From positions 1 through 42,087 of the IMG/VR virus record IMGVR_UViG_3300035698_005219: a stretch of 42,087 bases of DNA. One strand, given 5' to 3'. This DNA comes from a virus. Below, piece after piece: positions 1 to 7,960 of the stretch (its first letter is position 1; each line of letters begins with the position of its first letter). The position numbers were made by a program, and so were the translations under genes. The notes under the pieces are model-generated. The model did no database searches. It had not been told where the DNA came from and worked only from the letters and a program-made list of their open reading frames with translations.

Positions 1-127
1 CCCCCCCCTGCCACCCTATGAATATATATATAGTAATCCCCCATAAAATCCTACCTATTTTTCATTTACCAATAGGGTAGCACCCTATCCAGCAACCCAC
101 GTATTAGGGGATAACCATTTGACGATC
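1..127. repeat. Terminal direct repeat, left copy (genome circularity)
   Basis: Bases 1-127 are identical to bases 41961-42087, the other end of the window. This shows that the contig closes on itself, giving a unit genome of 41960 bp. The overlap starts exactly at a run of eight C residues. A 127-base exact overlap equals a common maximum assembler k-mer, so it is more likely an assembly signature of a circular or circularly permuted molecule than a biological terminal repeat. ACCCTAT lies at 13-19, and an ATAGGGT/ACCCTAT inverted pair with a 3-base spacer lies at 72-88. Confidence 0.95.
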
Positions 128-220
128 TACTGTTCATCCTTTAAATTTAGCCAATATCTTATTTGATAGCTAATATATATACCCCCACCCGGTATAAACT
201 TGCCAAAGGGTTATCCCCTA
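105..220. promoter_or_regulatory. 12-bp inverted operator-like repeat
   Basis: TAGGGGATAACC at 105-116 is the exact reverse complement of GGTTATCCCCTA at 209-220, with 92 bases between the arms. The right arm lies inside the spacer of the promoter at 200-229, the usual place for a repressor or activator operator. Similar cores occur at 41775-41787 (GGGGTTATACCCC) and 41021-41030 (GGTTATACCC). The binding protein is unknown; the small helix-turn-helix proteins at 36401-36625 and 32605-32811 are candidates. Confidence 0.55.
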
Positions 221-229
221 TGGTATACT
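200..229 (+). promoter_or_regulatory. Sigma70-type promoter before the late genes
   Basis: TTGCCA (200-205), an 18-base spacer and TATACT (224-229), with TGG just before the -10 giving an extended -10. Transcription would start near 236 and read into the small zinc-binding genes and the terminase genes. The spacer contains one arm of the 12-bp inverted repeat, so the promoter is probably regulated. The same ATGGTATA(A/C)T core recurs at 2923, 17538 and 41580. Confidence 0.6.
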
Positions 230-264
230 TATATTAGTAACTTATTTATTTCTGGGGGGATCGA

Positions 265-342
265 ATGGCACAACTTCGCGGTGGCCTTCAATTTGCTCTG
301 CGATCGTATCAAGGAGTTTGCAAGTGGGCTAGATGGATTTGA
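265..342 (+). CDS. Possible 25-residue leader peptide
   Basis: ATG at 265 follows a GGGGGG run (254-259) and opens 25 codons ending in TGA at 340-342. It is the first start codon after the promoter at 200-229. I recognise no family, and nothing beyond position in the leader supports translation. The stretch from 1 to 413 otherwise holds only the promoter and operator elements listed. A packaging site could also lie here, just upstream of terS, but I cannot define one. Confidence 0.2.
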   Translation: MAQLRGGLQFALRSYQGVCKWARWI

Positions 343-413
343 TCACTTACAGCCTTAGAAGTTATATCGCTGGAATGCGGTTGCCTCCGCTTCCCCCAAA
401 AGTAAATAACATT

Positions 414-587
414 ATGCAAAACACAGACACAACAACTCAATGCGAACACCCAGGCTGTACCAACAAGCGTTCAAACGCTGGAAACGGCCGTCTTAGGCGT
501 TTATGTCAGAAACACCACCGTCAGACCTTTACTACCACCTGCCCCTCTTGTGGGCATCGTTTTAAGAAAGATGATAAACTAAACTAA
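414..587 (+). CDS. Small zinc-binding protein
   Basis: A 57-residue protein with two Cys/His clusters: CEHPGC and LCQKHH near residues 10-35, then CPSCGHRF near the C-terminus, so one or two zinc sites are likely. The frame is open from an ATG at 333, but those extra 27 residues look unlike a folded N-terminus. I prefer the ATG at 414, directly before the Cys-rich part. There is no clear Shine-Dalgarno. It lies two genes upstream of the terminase pair. Small Zn-finger proteins are common there in phages, but the function is unknown. Confidence 0.6.
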   Translation: MQNTDTTTQCEHPGCTNKRSNAGNGRLRRLCQKHHRQTFTTTCPSCGHRFKKDDKLN

Positions 588-598
588 ACCAAACCAAT

Positions 599-781
599 AT
601 GCCATATTCAGAAGCTATGTATCCCCGGCCTATAACTTCAGCCACAGCCATAGCCTCTACTAAGCCAAAGACCACAACCAAAAAGGGCAAGGTTTACTGT
701 GCTATCTGCGAAGAATTTCTTGGCGAGGATCCAGGTGATAATGGTTATGTTTTTTGTAGGGGGTGTAAAGGAAAGAATTAA
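599..781 (+). CDS. Small zinc-ribbon protein
   Basis: A 60-residue protein. A Thr/Lys-rich N-terminal half is followed by YCAICEEFLGED and FCRGCKGKN, a CxxC...CxxC zinc ribbon at about residues 33-58. The start codon follows an A/C-rich leader (ACCAAACCAAT) with no Shine-Dalgarno, as for most genes here. It is followed after 2 bases by the small terminase gene, so it belongs to the packaging operon. The role is unknown; nucleic acid binding is plausible. Confidence 0.65.
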   Translation: MPYSEAMYPRPITSATAIASTKPKTTTKKGKVYCAICEEFLGEDPGDNGYVFCRGCKGKN

Positions 782-783
782 AT

Positions 784-1269
784 ATGCCAAGAAACAGCTA
801 CCTAAATTTCCAACAGAAGAAGGATGCGATGGTTATGAGTCTTAACGGCACTCCGAACAAGGAGATTGCTGAATCTTTTAACGTCTCCACTAAAACGGTC
901 ACAGCCCTGCTAAGCAATCATGAAACTACTCTAACTACCATAGAGAAGAACTTTTTTACGTTTGCTACCTTAAGGGAGAATCAGAAGATAACGGAAATTA
1001 AGGATAAATATCGCAAGTTAGTAGACCACGCCCTAGATATAGCCATCGAATCAGAAAATCCGGTCCAGGCGGTGAAGGACTTGCAACCCACTATAGCGGA
1101 TATGGATAAGACTTATCGGCTTAATACTGGTGCTTCAACTGACAATAAGGAAACTAAGTCAACAACTGTCCAGGTGGATATTGCTAAAGTACTCGCAGAA
1201 CTTAAAACGCCGGAGGAGAAGAAGGCTTTTCTACTTAGTAGGATAAATACTAATCAAGCCCAAGAATAA
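784..1269 (+). CDS. terS: Terminase small subunit
   Basis: A 161-residue protein that should recognise the packaging site on phage DNA and present it to the large subunit. The N-terminus has a helix-turn-helix at about residues 24-46 (PNKEIAESFNVSTKTVTALL). A helical, charged middle suits oligomerisation, and a short acidic and Lys-rich tail follows. Length and domain order fit small terminases. The large subunit gene starts at the very next base after the stop codon, so the two are translationally coupled. The assignment rests on the HTH plus position. Confidence 0.8.
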   Translation: MPRNSYLNFQQKKDAMVMSLNGTPNKEIAESFNVSTKTVTALLSNHETTLTTIEKNFFTFATLRENQKITEIKDKYRKLVDHALDIAIESENPVQAVKDLQPTIADMDKTYRLNTGASTDNKETKSTTVQVDIAKVLAELKTPEEKKAFLLSRINTNQAQE

Positions 1270-2901
1270 ATGCTAACAAACACACAATCACCAAGTCAGC
1301 ATAAGAATTTCATCCCTATTCCGTCTTTAGACTATGAGAAGGAAATGATTTCCCTCACTAGTGCCTTGGATGATAGAATCCAAATCACGGCTAATTTACC
1401 TACAGATCCTCAGGCACAGGCAGTTGCTATCAGTATGTGTGAGGACCCAGAGACTGGGTTTGAGTTTTTCTGCAATAACTTTGTCTTTATCCAGGACCCG
1501 GAGGCTAAAGATGATAGCTTAAAGGAAATTCCTTTCCTCCTCTACAGCTACCAGAAGTATGCAGCCAAGGAAATCATCAAGGCTGTCATCAATGGCTATG
1601 ATTTACCGATTGAGAAGTCCCGTAAAACTGGGATGTCGTGGCTCCTTATTGCGATACTGGTTTGGGGTTGGCACTTCCAGAGATGGGAGTGTCTTGTTGG
1701 TTCTCAAAAATTTGAAAACGTTGATAAGCGTGGGAATATTAAATCGCTCCTCGAGAAGGCAAGGTTTATTCTAAGTCGGCTACCGACTTGGATGATTCCA
1801 CCACTACGGCCGATGATGGAGGATAAGACTGGGAACTTGGTGCATCCAGTTCATAAGGCTACGATTGCTGGTGAGTCTAACAATACTAATTTTGGACGGT
1901 CTGATCGTAGAAAGGTAATTCTATTTGATGAGTTTGCATCATGGGAGCAGACAGATAAGGCGGCTTGGCAGTCTTGTGGGTCGACAACTAAGTGCAGAAT
2001 TCCCTTATCTACTCCTAATACTAGTGGTACAAATTGCCATTTTTACCATTTATTAAAGAAGGCTAATAAAGATAAGTCGCCATTTTTATCGTTGCATTGG
2101 TCACTTAATCCTGTTTTTGCGAGGGATATGTATCCGAAGGATGACGGTACGCTCTGTTCACCTTGGTATGATGAGCAAGTAGCACGTGCTTCTACGCTTC
2201 AGGAGGTGGCACAGGAGTTGGACATTAACTATGAGGCCTCAATGGGTGGCAAAGTTTTTCCTGATTTTTCGGAGGAGGTTAATATTGGTACGGACTATGA
2301 TGAAGACCTGCCGCCAGAGAAGCAGGCTGATACTTATGTGGAATATAATCCAAGCCTACCAGTATATTTGGCGATTGATTTTGGTCTTGACCAGACGGCG
2401 ATACAATTTATACAGCACGATCCTAAAAAAAAGAAGTTTTATATATTTGATGAGATATGTGGAGATGGTACGGAGGAGAGCAGTGACATATATCACTACA
2501 TAGATGAGATACAGGCTAAGCCATACAAGCGTGGAATCATTTTTTGCGATCCACATAGTGGGGAGAACCGTAGTATGGTGGCGCGAGGCAGTAGTAGTAA
2601 CGCTAAAGTGTTGCGTAAGTTTGGTTTTGTGGTGCGGAGTGTGCGTTCTCCTGTATTAACAAGGCTGGGTGCGGCTAGAAATCTTATTTCTAAGGTTATT
2701 GTTAGCCCAAAATGTCCACTATCTATAGAAATGTTTATGTCCTGGCAGTTGAAGACTGACTCCCAGGTGCCAAAGCATGATGAGTTCTCACATTTTGGAG
2801 ATGCGTTCTCATATTTTGCTGTAAACTATAATAACCGTACAACTAAAACTGTAAGAAAACCTAAGGAATATAAATTAACAGAATCTGGTACAATAGGCTA
2901 G
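1270..2901 (+). CDS. terL: Terminase large subunit (packaging ATPase and nuclease)
   Basis: A 543-residue motor that pumps DNA into the prohead and cuts it. The ATPase half has a deviant Walker A at about 115-124 (EKSRKTGMSW, lysine displaced upstream as in lambda gpA), a Walker B at about 213-224 (VILFDEFASW) and a coupling motif (PLSTPNTSG). The RNase H-like nuclease half has acidic residues in AIDFGLDQT (about 367), FCDPHSG (about 425) and DEFSHFGDAFSYF (about 503). Length is normal. It begins directly after the terS stop codon, and a promoter follows before portal. Confidence 0.96.
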   Translation: MLTNTQSPSQHKNFIPIPSLDYEKEMISLTSALDDRIQITANLPTDPQAQAVAISMCEDPETGFEFFCNNFVFIQDPEAKDDSLKEIPFLLYSYQKYAAKEIIKAVINGYDLPIEKSRKTGMSWLLIAILVWGWHFQRWECLVGSQKFENVDKRGNIKSLLEKARFILSRLPTWMIPPLRPMMEDKTGNLVHPVHKATIAGESNNTNFGRSDRRKVILFDEFASWEQTDKAAWQSCGSTTKCRIPLSTPNTSGTNCHFYHLLKKANKDKSPFLSLHWSLNPVFARDMYPKDDGTLCSPWYDEQVARASTLQEVAQELDINYEASMGGKVFPDFSEEVNIGTDYDEDLPPEKQADTYVEYNPSLPVYLAIDFGLDQTAIQFIQHDPKKKKFYIFDEICGDGTEESSDIYHYIDEIQAKPYKRGIIFCDPHSGENRSMVARGSSSNAKVLRKFGFVVRSVRSPVLTRLGAARNLISKVIVSPKCPLSIEMFMSWQLKTDSQVPKHDEFSHFGDAFSYFAVNYNNRTTKTVRKPKEYKLTESGTIG

Positions 2902-2928
2902 ACAGCACTTAGCACAAAATGGTATAAT
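2899..2928 (+). promoter_or_regulatory. Promoter between terL and portal
   Basis: TAGACA (2899-2904), an 18-base spacer and a perfect TATAAT (2923-2928) preceded by TGG (extended -10). It lies in the 70-base gap before the portal gene, so capsid genes can be expressed separately from the terminase. The AAAATGGTATAAT string is identical to the -10 region at 17531-17543. Confidence 0.7.
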
Positions 2929-2971
2929 TAGTTATAAAGATTTTCTTCTACTCATCTCTAAACTCTGTACA

Positions 2972-4852
2972 ATGGCAAACAAACCAACTAAGAGATTTAC
3001 AAAAATCTGGGAGTTATTCCTGGAATACGAAGAACGGAGAAACCAAAATGTAAGATTCATCTCCAAGAGTGGTATAGATAGAAACATAATTGACTACGTA
3101 AAGTCTGGCGTAGATAGGATGAATGAGTATTCTCCGAAGCCTGAACACAAAGAAGACTGGCAACAGAACATTTTCGATCCGAAGACAAGGGACAAGGTAA
3201 TTGCAATTTTAGGAACTCTAGCGTCATCAAGGATGAAGCCGGAGATTTTATTGCGAGCGCAATCTATATTCAATCAGCCTGGATTAGAAGCTAGACAGAG
3301 GATTTATTCTGATTTACTTGAGGCTGCTAACCACAAGAATAGAGATGAGCAGAAATTAATCTGGGAAATGTATACTGGCTTATCGGAGGGTACAGTAATT
3401 GGGTTTGAGAGCTGGAAGAAGGATACTCGGAATGTGGAATACGTTAAGGATTTCGACCCAGAGACTGGGGAAAAGAAAACTGAAACAATTAAATATAATG
3501 CTTGGGATGATGTTTATGGTGAGATTGTTCCTATAGATGAGTTTTTCCCAGAGACAATTTGGACCAGTGACTTTGATAATATTAAGCGTTGCTTCTGGGT
3601 GAAGGAGATGACCCCAGCAGCATTTAAAGATACATACGGAAAGTTTAAGGGCGCATCAGATGTTAAGCCAATGTCGATGTATTTAAACAGTGATAGATTA
3701 CCTTGGGGTATTAGTAGTGATATAAATCCACAGAATATTCAGGTGATTCATTTTTATGATGAGGTTGAGGGCAAGATGGGAATATGGGCTAATACTCAAG
3801 AGATATATTATGGGGCTTTGCCTTGGAATCATGGCAGGAAACCTTTTTGGCTTGCGATTGCTGAACCAATCCATCATCAGTTTTTATATGGTAAATCACT
3901 TCCGGATAAATTGATGAGCATGCAGGACGTTGATAACTCAATCCTTAATGGGATGTTGGATCAATTGTTCTTAGCCGTAAACTCACCAATTTTTGCAGAT
4001 GGAATGGTAGATATTGAGGATGGCTATTTGGAGCCTGGTAGAATTTATGATGTTGAACCTGGTTCAAAGATTGAGAGAGTATCGTTTGGCCAGAATGACC
4101 CAGCTAATTTTCAGCTATTGTCACTTATTAAGAGTTCAATGGAGGAGACTTCTGTGTCAGCACAGTCTCAGGGAGTACCTACTGGCGGACGAAAGACTAA
4201 GTTTGAAGTACAACAACTACAGGAAGGTGCTTTAAATATTGCTGGAATGTTTTTAGCAATGATGGAAGGTTCACTTTCTTATAAGTACTGGCTAAGAATG
4301 AATAATATACTTCAATATTATGCAATGCCTAGTAGAGATAAAAATGGAAACAAACGATTTAAGTTTATTACGGTTGAGGACAGAATATTAAGTAATGGAA
4401 ATACTGGTAAAAAACTTATACAGATTGCAAATAGTGAGGCTGATATGCCAACGCGTGATGATCTTGAGGTACTTACTGAACGAGAAGAAGGCAAACCATT
4501 TAATGCACTTGAAGCTAAGGTTGAACCTATCGTTATTACTAGAGATTTCTTTACTAATAGGGAATTGGATTTGGAAGTTAGAATTGTTCCAAACTCTTCT
4601 ATTAAAGATAGTAAGGCAACAAAGACTAATAAGGGATTGACTTGGTATCAGATGACTAATGGTGATCCATATGTTGACCAGTTACAGAATAAAAAGAATC
4701 TTGCTAAGGATTTAGACCAACCAACTGATTTAGTTAAGGAACCACAGCAACAACAACAGCCGCAGCCAGGACAGGAAGGACAGCCGGCTGGAGATAATCA
4801 ATCATTACCACCAGAGTTAGCTGGTTTACTTGGTGGAGAACAAGGAGTTTAA
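2972..4852 (+). CDS. Portal protein
   Basis: A 626-residue protein directly after terL, where the portal normally lies. It would form the dodecameric ring at the capsid vertex through which DNA passes. Sequence features: a charged helical N-terminus; an Asp/Trp/Phe-rich central part (for example DEFFPETIWTSDFDN); a helical stretch with QGVPTGGRKTKFEVQQLQE (about 405-425), typical of portals of podovirus-like phages; and a disordered Gln/Pro/Gly-rich tail (about 585-626). The size fits podovirus portals. The assignment is mainly by position, length and this C-terminal helical pattern. Confidence 0.85.
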   Translation: MANKPTKRFTKIWELFLEYEERRNQNVRFISKSGIDRNIIDYVKSGVDRMNEYSPKPEHKEDWQQNIFDPKTRDKVIAILGTLASSRMKPEILLRAQSIFNQPGLEARQRIYSDLLEAANHKNRDEQKLIWEMYTGLSEGTVIGFESWKKDTRNVEYVKDFDPETGEKKTETIKYNAWDDVYGEIVPIDEFFPETIWTSDFDNIKRCFWVKEMTPAAFKDTYGKFKGASDVKPMSMYLNSDRLPWGISSDINPQNIQVIHFYDEVEGKMGIWANTQEIYYGALPWNHGRKPFWLAIAEPIHHQFLYGKSLPDKLMSMQDVDNSILNGMLDQLFLAVNSPIFADGMVDIEDGYLEPGRIYDVEPGSKIERVSFGQNDPANFQLLSLIKSSMEETSVSAQSQGVPTGGRKTKFEVQQLQEGALNIAGMFLAMMEGSLSYKYWLRMNNILQYYAMPSRDKNGNKRFKFITVEDRILSNGNTGKKLIQIANSEADMPTRDDLEVLTEREEGKPFNALEAKVEPIVITRDFFTNRELDLEVRIVPNSSIKDSKATKTNKGLTWYQMTNGDPYVDQLQNKKNLAKDLDQPTDLVKEPQQQQQPQPGQEGQPAGDNQSLPPELAGLLGGEQGV

Positions 4853-4870
4853 AAAAAATAATATAATAAT

Positions 4871-5044
4871 ATGGCAAACGGAGTAACTAGATTAAATGGT
4901 TCTTACGGTAAGGCAAAGTATAATCCTTATATGGCTGCAGCTAAGAAGGCATTAAAGGGTAAAAAAAGAAATCCCTTAAGTGCTTATAACCAGAAAGTTA
5001 ACAAAAAACCTGGGCAAAATTTTGGTTCAAGTTGGGGACAATAA
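4871..5044 (+). CDS. Small basic Gly/Lys/Tyr-rich protein
   Basis: A 57-residue protein beginning MANGVTRLNGSYGKAKYNPY, rich in Lys, Gly, Asn and Tyr. It starts 18 bases after the portal stop with an A/T-rich leader (ATAATAATATG). It has no recognised domain. Tiny basic proteins in this position may be minor capsid or DNA-associated proteins; that is inference. A comparable small basic protein lies at 16884-16997. Confidence 0.65.
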   Translation: MANGVTRLNGSYGKAKYNPYMAAAKKALKGKKRNPLSAYNQKVNKKPGQNFGSSWGQ

Positions 5045-5049
5045 GTATT

Positions 5050-5394
5050 ATGAGAAAATATCTAATAAGATTATTGGTCAGGTGGTTTATAAAAGAGAAT
5101 AGGGAGATTACTAAATTGACTATTGGCGAGGAATTTAATCTCTTTAGAATGACGAACCCTAATGACATAACTAAATTATTGAAGTCGTTTATGACTGCGC
5201 AAACATTATGGTATTGGGAGGCTAAGACTGACAAGGAGCGTGATATAGCTAAGGGTGCGGCGATGATGTTAAAGATTTTGACTGATGGGCATCAGACGGC
5301 GATGAATATTATAGAGATGGAGTCAGAAGAAGATAAACAGTATCAGATGTGGAGTAAATATAAGAAAGGAAGGAAAGGTTTTAAAGTAAATTGA
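5050..5394 (+). CDS. Hypothetical helical protein
   Basis: A 114-residue protein. The N-terminus MRKYLIRLLVRWFIKENRE is basic and amphipathic, and the rest is predicted helical with acidic and Lys-rich stretches (AKTDKERDIAKGAAMMLKIL). An in-frame TTG lies at 5032, but it overlaps the upstream gene, so the ATG at 5050, five bases after that gene's stop, is preferred. It sits between portal and scaffold and may be a head morphogenesis accessory protein. No family recognised. Confidence 0.65.
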   Translation: MRKYLIRLLVRWFIKENREITKLTIGEEFNLFRMTNPNDITKLLKSFMTAQTLWYWEAKTDKERDIAKGAAMMLKILTDGHQTAMNIIEMESEEDKQYQMWSKYKKGRKGFKVN

Positions 5395-5416
5395 CAATTT
5401 ATAAGTCGGCTATAAT
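5391..5416 (+). promoter_or_regulatory. Weak promoter-like pair before scaffold
   Basis: TTGACA (5391-5396) and TATAAT (5411-5416) are both perfect hexamers, but the spacer is only 14 bases, short for sigma70. They overlap the end of the upstream gene and the first strand of the pseudoknot. They may be coincidental. Confidence 0.3.
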
Positions 5417-5471
5417 CGAGTGGTTCTTTTGAATTCGCTACCTGATTTTTCTTTGCCGACTTTTCAGGTAG
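5403..5471 (+). ncRNA. Pseudoknot-like leader RNA upstream of scaffold
   Basis: Two perfect 8-bp helices interleave: AAGTCGGC (5403-5410) with GCCGACTT (5455-5462), and CTACCTGA (5438-5445) with TCAGGTAG (5464-5471). The order left1, left2, right1, right2 is an H-type pseudoknot topology. A terminator follows 14 bases downstream, and the scaffold gene starts at 5551. The arrangement suggests a regulatory leader or a short RNA controlling scaffold and capsid expression. This is inferred from pairing only. Confidence 0.5.
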
Positions 5472-5485
5472 TGCATTTGAAAGAG

Positions 5486-5508
5486 CTTCTCGAAAGAGAG
5501 GTTTTTTT
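5486..5508 (+). terminator. Rho-independent terminator before scaffold
   Basis: CTTCTC (5486-5491), a GAAA loop and GAGAGG (5496-5501), with one G-U pair, followed by seven T residues (5502-5508). It lies 42 bases upstream of the scaffold start, so it would attenuate transcription into the scaffold and capsid genes or end a short leader RNA. Confidence 0.7.
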
Positions 5509-5550
5509 AATAAAAGCTGGATCGTAACCAGTCTAAACATTAACAACAAT

Positions 5551-6336
5551 ATGGAAAAAGAATCAAAAGATGTAGAAGAAAAAACTACAGTTCAGGACAG
5601 TTCGCCTGAGGAAACAAAAGACAAGGATCAAGAGGTGGAAGAAAAGGACACCACTCAAAAAACTGATGATTCTGATGGGCAACAAACTAAGGATGACGAG
5701 GACGCTGAGGAAATGGTTTCCATTTCTAAGGACGAACTCGACAAGATTAAGAAAAGTGCTGATGACTACAACGCATCAATTAAGTTGAAGCGTATAATGA
5801 AGTTACAGGACAAGGCTATTCCACCAAAAGAAGAAGAGGCTGACGAATCCGATGAGGTTTCTGTAGCAAATCAACTTGATGAGGTGGCACTCCTAGAAAG
5901 AGTTAGGCAGACGGCTGCTGAAGAGGCTAATAAAGTTTTACGAAGTTCTAATAAAGAAGAATTTAGTAAAAACTTAGAAGCTGGATATAGCGAATGGCTT
6001 TCTGATAATCCTTGGGCTGACAATGATGACATAACTACAGAGATTTCAAATGCGTTTAATCCTGGAGGTTCATCAAAGAAGGAAGATATTGTTGCTGCCT
6101 TAGATAAAGCTGCTATAAATTTGTATCCGAATTTGTACAAAGAGTCTGTAGAAAAAAAGGTTAGGGCTAAGGTCCTAGTTGAAGAAGACAACATTGATGT
6201 CGGTGACGGTGGAAATGGGGCTTCTGATAAGAACCAATCTACAACCAAAACGGTTACAAAGAAGGATAGACAAATGGCCGAAAGGTTTTTTGATGGCGAT
6301 ATTGAAAGGTATCAAAAGTATAAGATTAATAATTAA
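5551..6336 (+). CDS. Putative capsid scaffold protein
   Basis: A 261-residue, highly acidic and hydrophilic protein. The first 80 residues are almost entirely Glu, Asp, Lys, Thr and Gln. A coiled-coil-like segment follows (about 95-145), and the C-terminal 35 residues are basic (TTKTVTKKDRQMAERFF). This composition, and the position between portal and major capsid, fit a scaffold that binds capsid subunits through a basic C-terminal helix and leaves the mature head. It is preceded by the pseudoknot and terminator leader. Confidence 0.75.
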   Translation: MEKESKDVEEKTTVQDSSPEETKDKDQEVEEKDTTQKTDDSDGQQTKDDEDAEEMVSISKDELDKIKKSADDYNASIKLKRIMKLQDKAIPPKEEEADESDEVSVANQLDEVALLERVRQTAAEEANKVLRSSNKEEFSKNLEAGYSEWLSDNPWADNDDITTEISNAFNPGGSSKKEDIVAALDKAAINLYPNLYKESVEKKVRAKVLVEEDNIDVGDGGNGASDKNQSTTKTVTKKDRQMAERFFDGDIERYQKYKINN

Positions 6337-6344
6337 CAATCACT

Positions 6345-6851
6345 ATGTCTTTTGTTTTTAAGAAAAGCAGAAATGCAAATGGTGGTCGTGAGTTAGTAGA
6401 GTGCGTTCTAGGAGATTCCACATTATTTTCTGTCGGTATGGCAGTAAAGTATGACTCTGGAACACTTGTTGTTTGGACAGGTGGTGCAGGTGCTGGAATC
6501 ATTACAGCAATCAGAAAGGCTGATGGCTCTCCTATAACTGATGACGGCTTGGGTGATGACTTCGAAGGAAGTTATACTACTCCAGCAAGCAACACTGTTG
6601 TTGCTGTTATCGACGTTTCAACTGACAGCATTTATAGCTGTGCCGCTGATGCTGCTCTTGGTACTACTAATGACTCTGACGATCAGGGAATTAACTTAGA
6701 TGCTGCTACTGGTTCAATCACTCTTGATGAAAGTACCGCTGAGGTTGCTGGTACTACTGCTGCATTTAACTCGCATGGAGAAGACACATCCGAAGGCGCT
6801 CCAGACAATTCACTACTTGTTTCTATTCAGGAATCACAGGTAAAAATTTAA
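6345..6851 (+). CDS. Putative capsid decoration or stabilising protein
   Basis: A 168-residue beta-rich protein, rich in Gly, Ala, Thr and Asp, directly between scaffold and major capsid genes (8 and 19 bases). Head decoration proteins commonly sit here, and the small, beta-rich, Cys-poor makeup fits. No specific family motif is visible, so this is a position-based assignment. The start follows a TAACAATCACTATG context without Shine-Dalgarno. Confidence 0.55.
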   Translation: MSFVFKKSRNANGGRELVECVLGDSTLFSVGMAVKYDSGTLVVWTGGAGAGIITAIRKADGSPITDDGLGDDFEGSYTTPASNTVVAVIDVSTDSIYSCAADAALGTTNDSDDQGINLDAATGSITLDESTAEVAGTTAAFNSHGEDTSEGAPDNSLLVSIQESQVKI

Positions 6852-6870
6852 TTAAATAACTTAGTTTATT

Positions 6871-7848
6871 ATGTTGACAAGTAATTGGGCAGATTTCGTC
6901 AAAGGCGTATCTGCACGAATCGACGAAATAATCGACGATACCAAAGAACTTGCCCCTAGTTTTCAATCTTATGGTCTACATAAGACTGAACAAGCTGACG
7001 GTCAAATTTATAGGACTGAAGGTGTAACTGGGCTAAGTTATTTGGAAATATTCGATGAGGGCGATTCAATCACTGAGGATAAAACATACCCTGCTTACAA
7101 GACTGAATACACAATGAAGCAGTCAGGTAAGATTGTATCTATCTCTCAAATGCTAATGAAGACTCGAATGTCTGAATTAGAAGCAAAGTTGGATGAAGTA
7201 AGGCAAAACATGATTGCTGCTAATAGAACATTGAATAGATGGGCTTGGGCGCCACTAATCGATGGTTTTGGCACAACTGATAATGCGTCAAACTTTCCAA
7301 CTGCACGTCTATCTGACGGAGTATCACTTTACAGTACTGCTCATACCTCAAAAGTTGCAGGTGTTGCAAACAGATCTAACCGTGTTGCTAGTAACCCAGT
7401 CCTATCAAAGACTTCTTTATTTACTGCTGTAAAGCAGATTAAAGAACAGCTTAACGGACGAAGTCTACCGATCGGTTATCAAGGTAAATTTGTATTAGTA
7501 GTTCCACCTTCTCTAGAGAAGACAGCTATTGAGTTAACTAACTCAATCTTGGCTCCTGATACAACAGATAACAACATTAACTACTACAACGGTGTTGTAG
7601 ACGTGATGGTTGTTAACTATCTAGGTAACGCTGCAAACAGTGTTACTAACGCTGATACATCATGGTATGTATTTGCTAAGGACGCAGGAAACCAGGCTCC
7701 ATTACGATATGTTTCTTTAATCTCTCCAAAGATTGAAAAGGACGTTGACTTTGATACAAAGGCTATCCGAGTATCAGTGGACATGGCATGTGCTATGGGT
7801 TACTCAAACTTTGAGTACACGGTCGCTTCAGATGGTTCAGCGAGTTAG
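6871..7848 (+). CDS. Major capsid protein (HK97 fold, Mu gpT-like)
   Basis: A 325-residue shell protein. Order: N-terminal helix; a long beta-hairpin-like region (E-loop, about 50-90); a helical spine (ISQMLMKTRMSELEAKLDEV, about 92-115); then LYSTAHTS, the conserved 'l.s..H' segment of gpT-like capsids (about 152-160); and a C-terminal core with GKFVLVVPP. Length is typical of HK97-fold subunits without a large delta domain. It follows scaffold and decoration genes, and a strong hairpin follows it. No protease gene was recognised nearby. Confidence 0.85.
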   Translation: MLTSNWADFVKGVSARIDEIIDDTKELAPSFQSYGLHKTEQADGQIYRTEGVTGLSYLEIFDEGDSITEDKTYPAYKTEYTMKQSGKIVSISQMLMKTRMSELEAKLDEVRQNMIAANRTLNRWAWAPLIDGFGTTDNASNFPTARLSDGVSLYSTAHTSKVAGVANRSNRVASNPVLSKTSLFTAVKQIKEQLNGRSLPIGYQGKFVLVVPPSLEKTAIELTNSILAPDTTDNNINYYNGVVDVMVVNYLGNAANSVTNADTSWYVFAKDAGNQAPLRYVSLISPKIEKDVDFDTKAIRVSVDMACAMGYSNFEYTVASDGSAS

Positions 7849-7885
7849 GCTGACGGTACTGGACATTAAATAGTATATTTGATAC

Positions 7886-7944
7886 AATAATATTAGGAAC
7901 AAGCATAGGGAGTGAATTGGTCATTCCCTGTGCCCAATATTATT
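7886..7944 (+). other. Intercistronic hairpin after capsid gene
   Basis: Outer stem AATAATATTAGG (7886-7897) with CCAATATTATT (7934-7944), one bulged base. Inner 12-bp stem 7904-7915 with 7921-7932, including G-U pairs, and a 5-base loop. No run of T follows, so it is more likely an RNA processing or stability element, or a weak terminator, than a classical terminator. It resembles the hairpins at 9352, 15131 and 21960. Confidence 0.65.
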
Positions 7945-7960
7945 AATTAATTTAAAAAGT

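Noticed and set aside
333-413. Upstream start of the first zinc protein
   Set aside because: The extra 27 residues look uncharacteristic and the AAGGAG upstream is too far from this ATG, so the ATG at 414 is preferred. Kept as an alternative only.
5032-5049. TTG start extending the gene at 5050
   Set aside because: It overlaps the preceding coding sequence and has no ribosome site; the ATG at 5050 lies right after that gene's stop.
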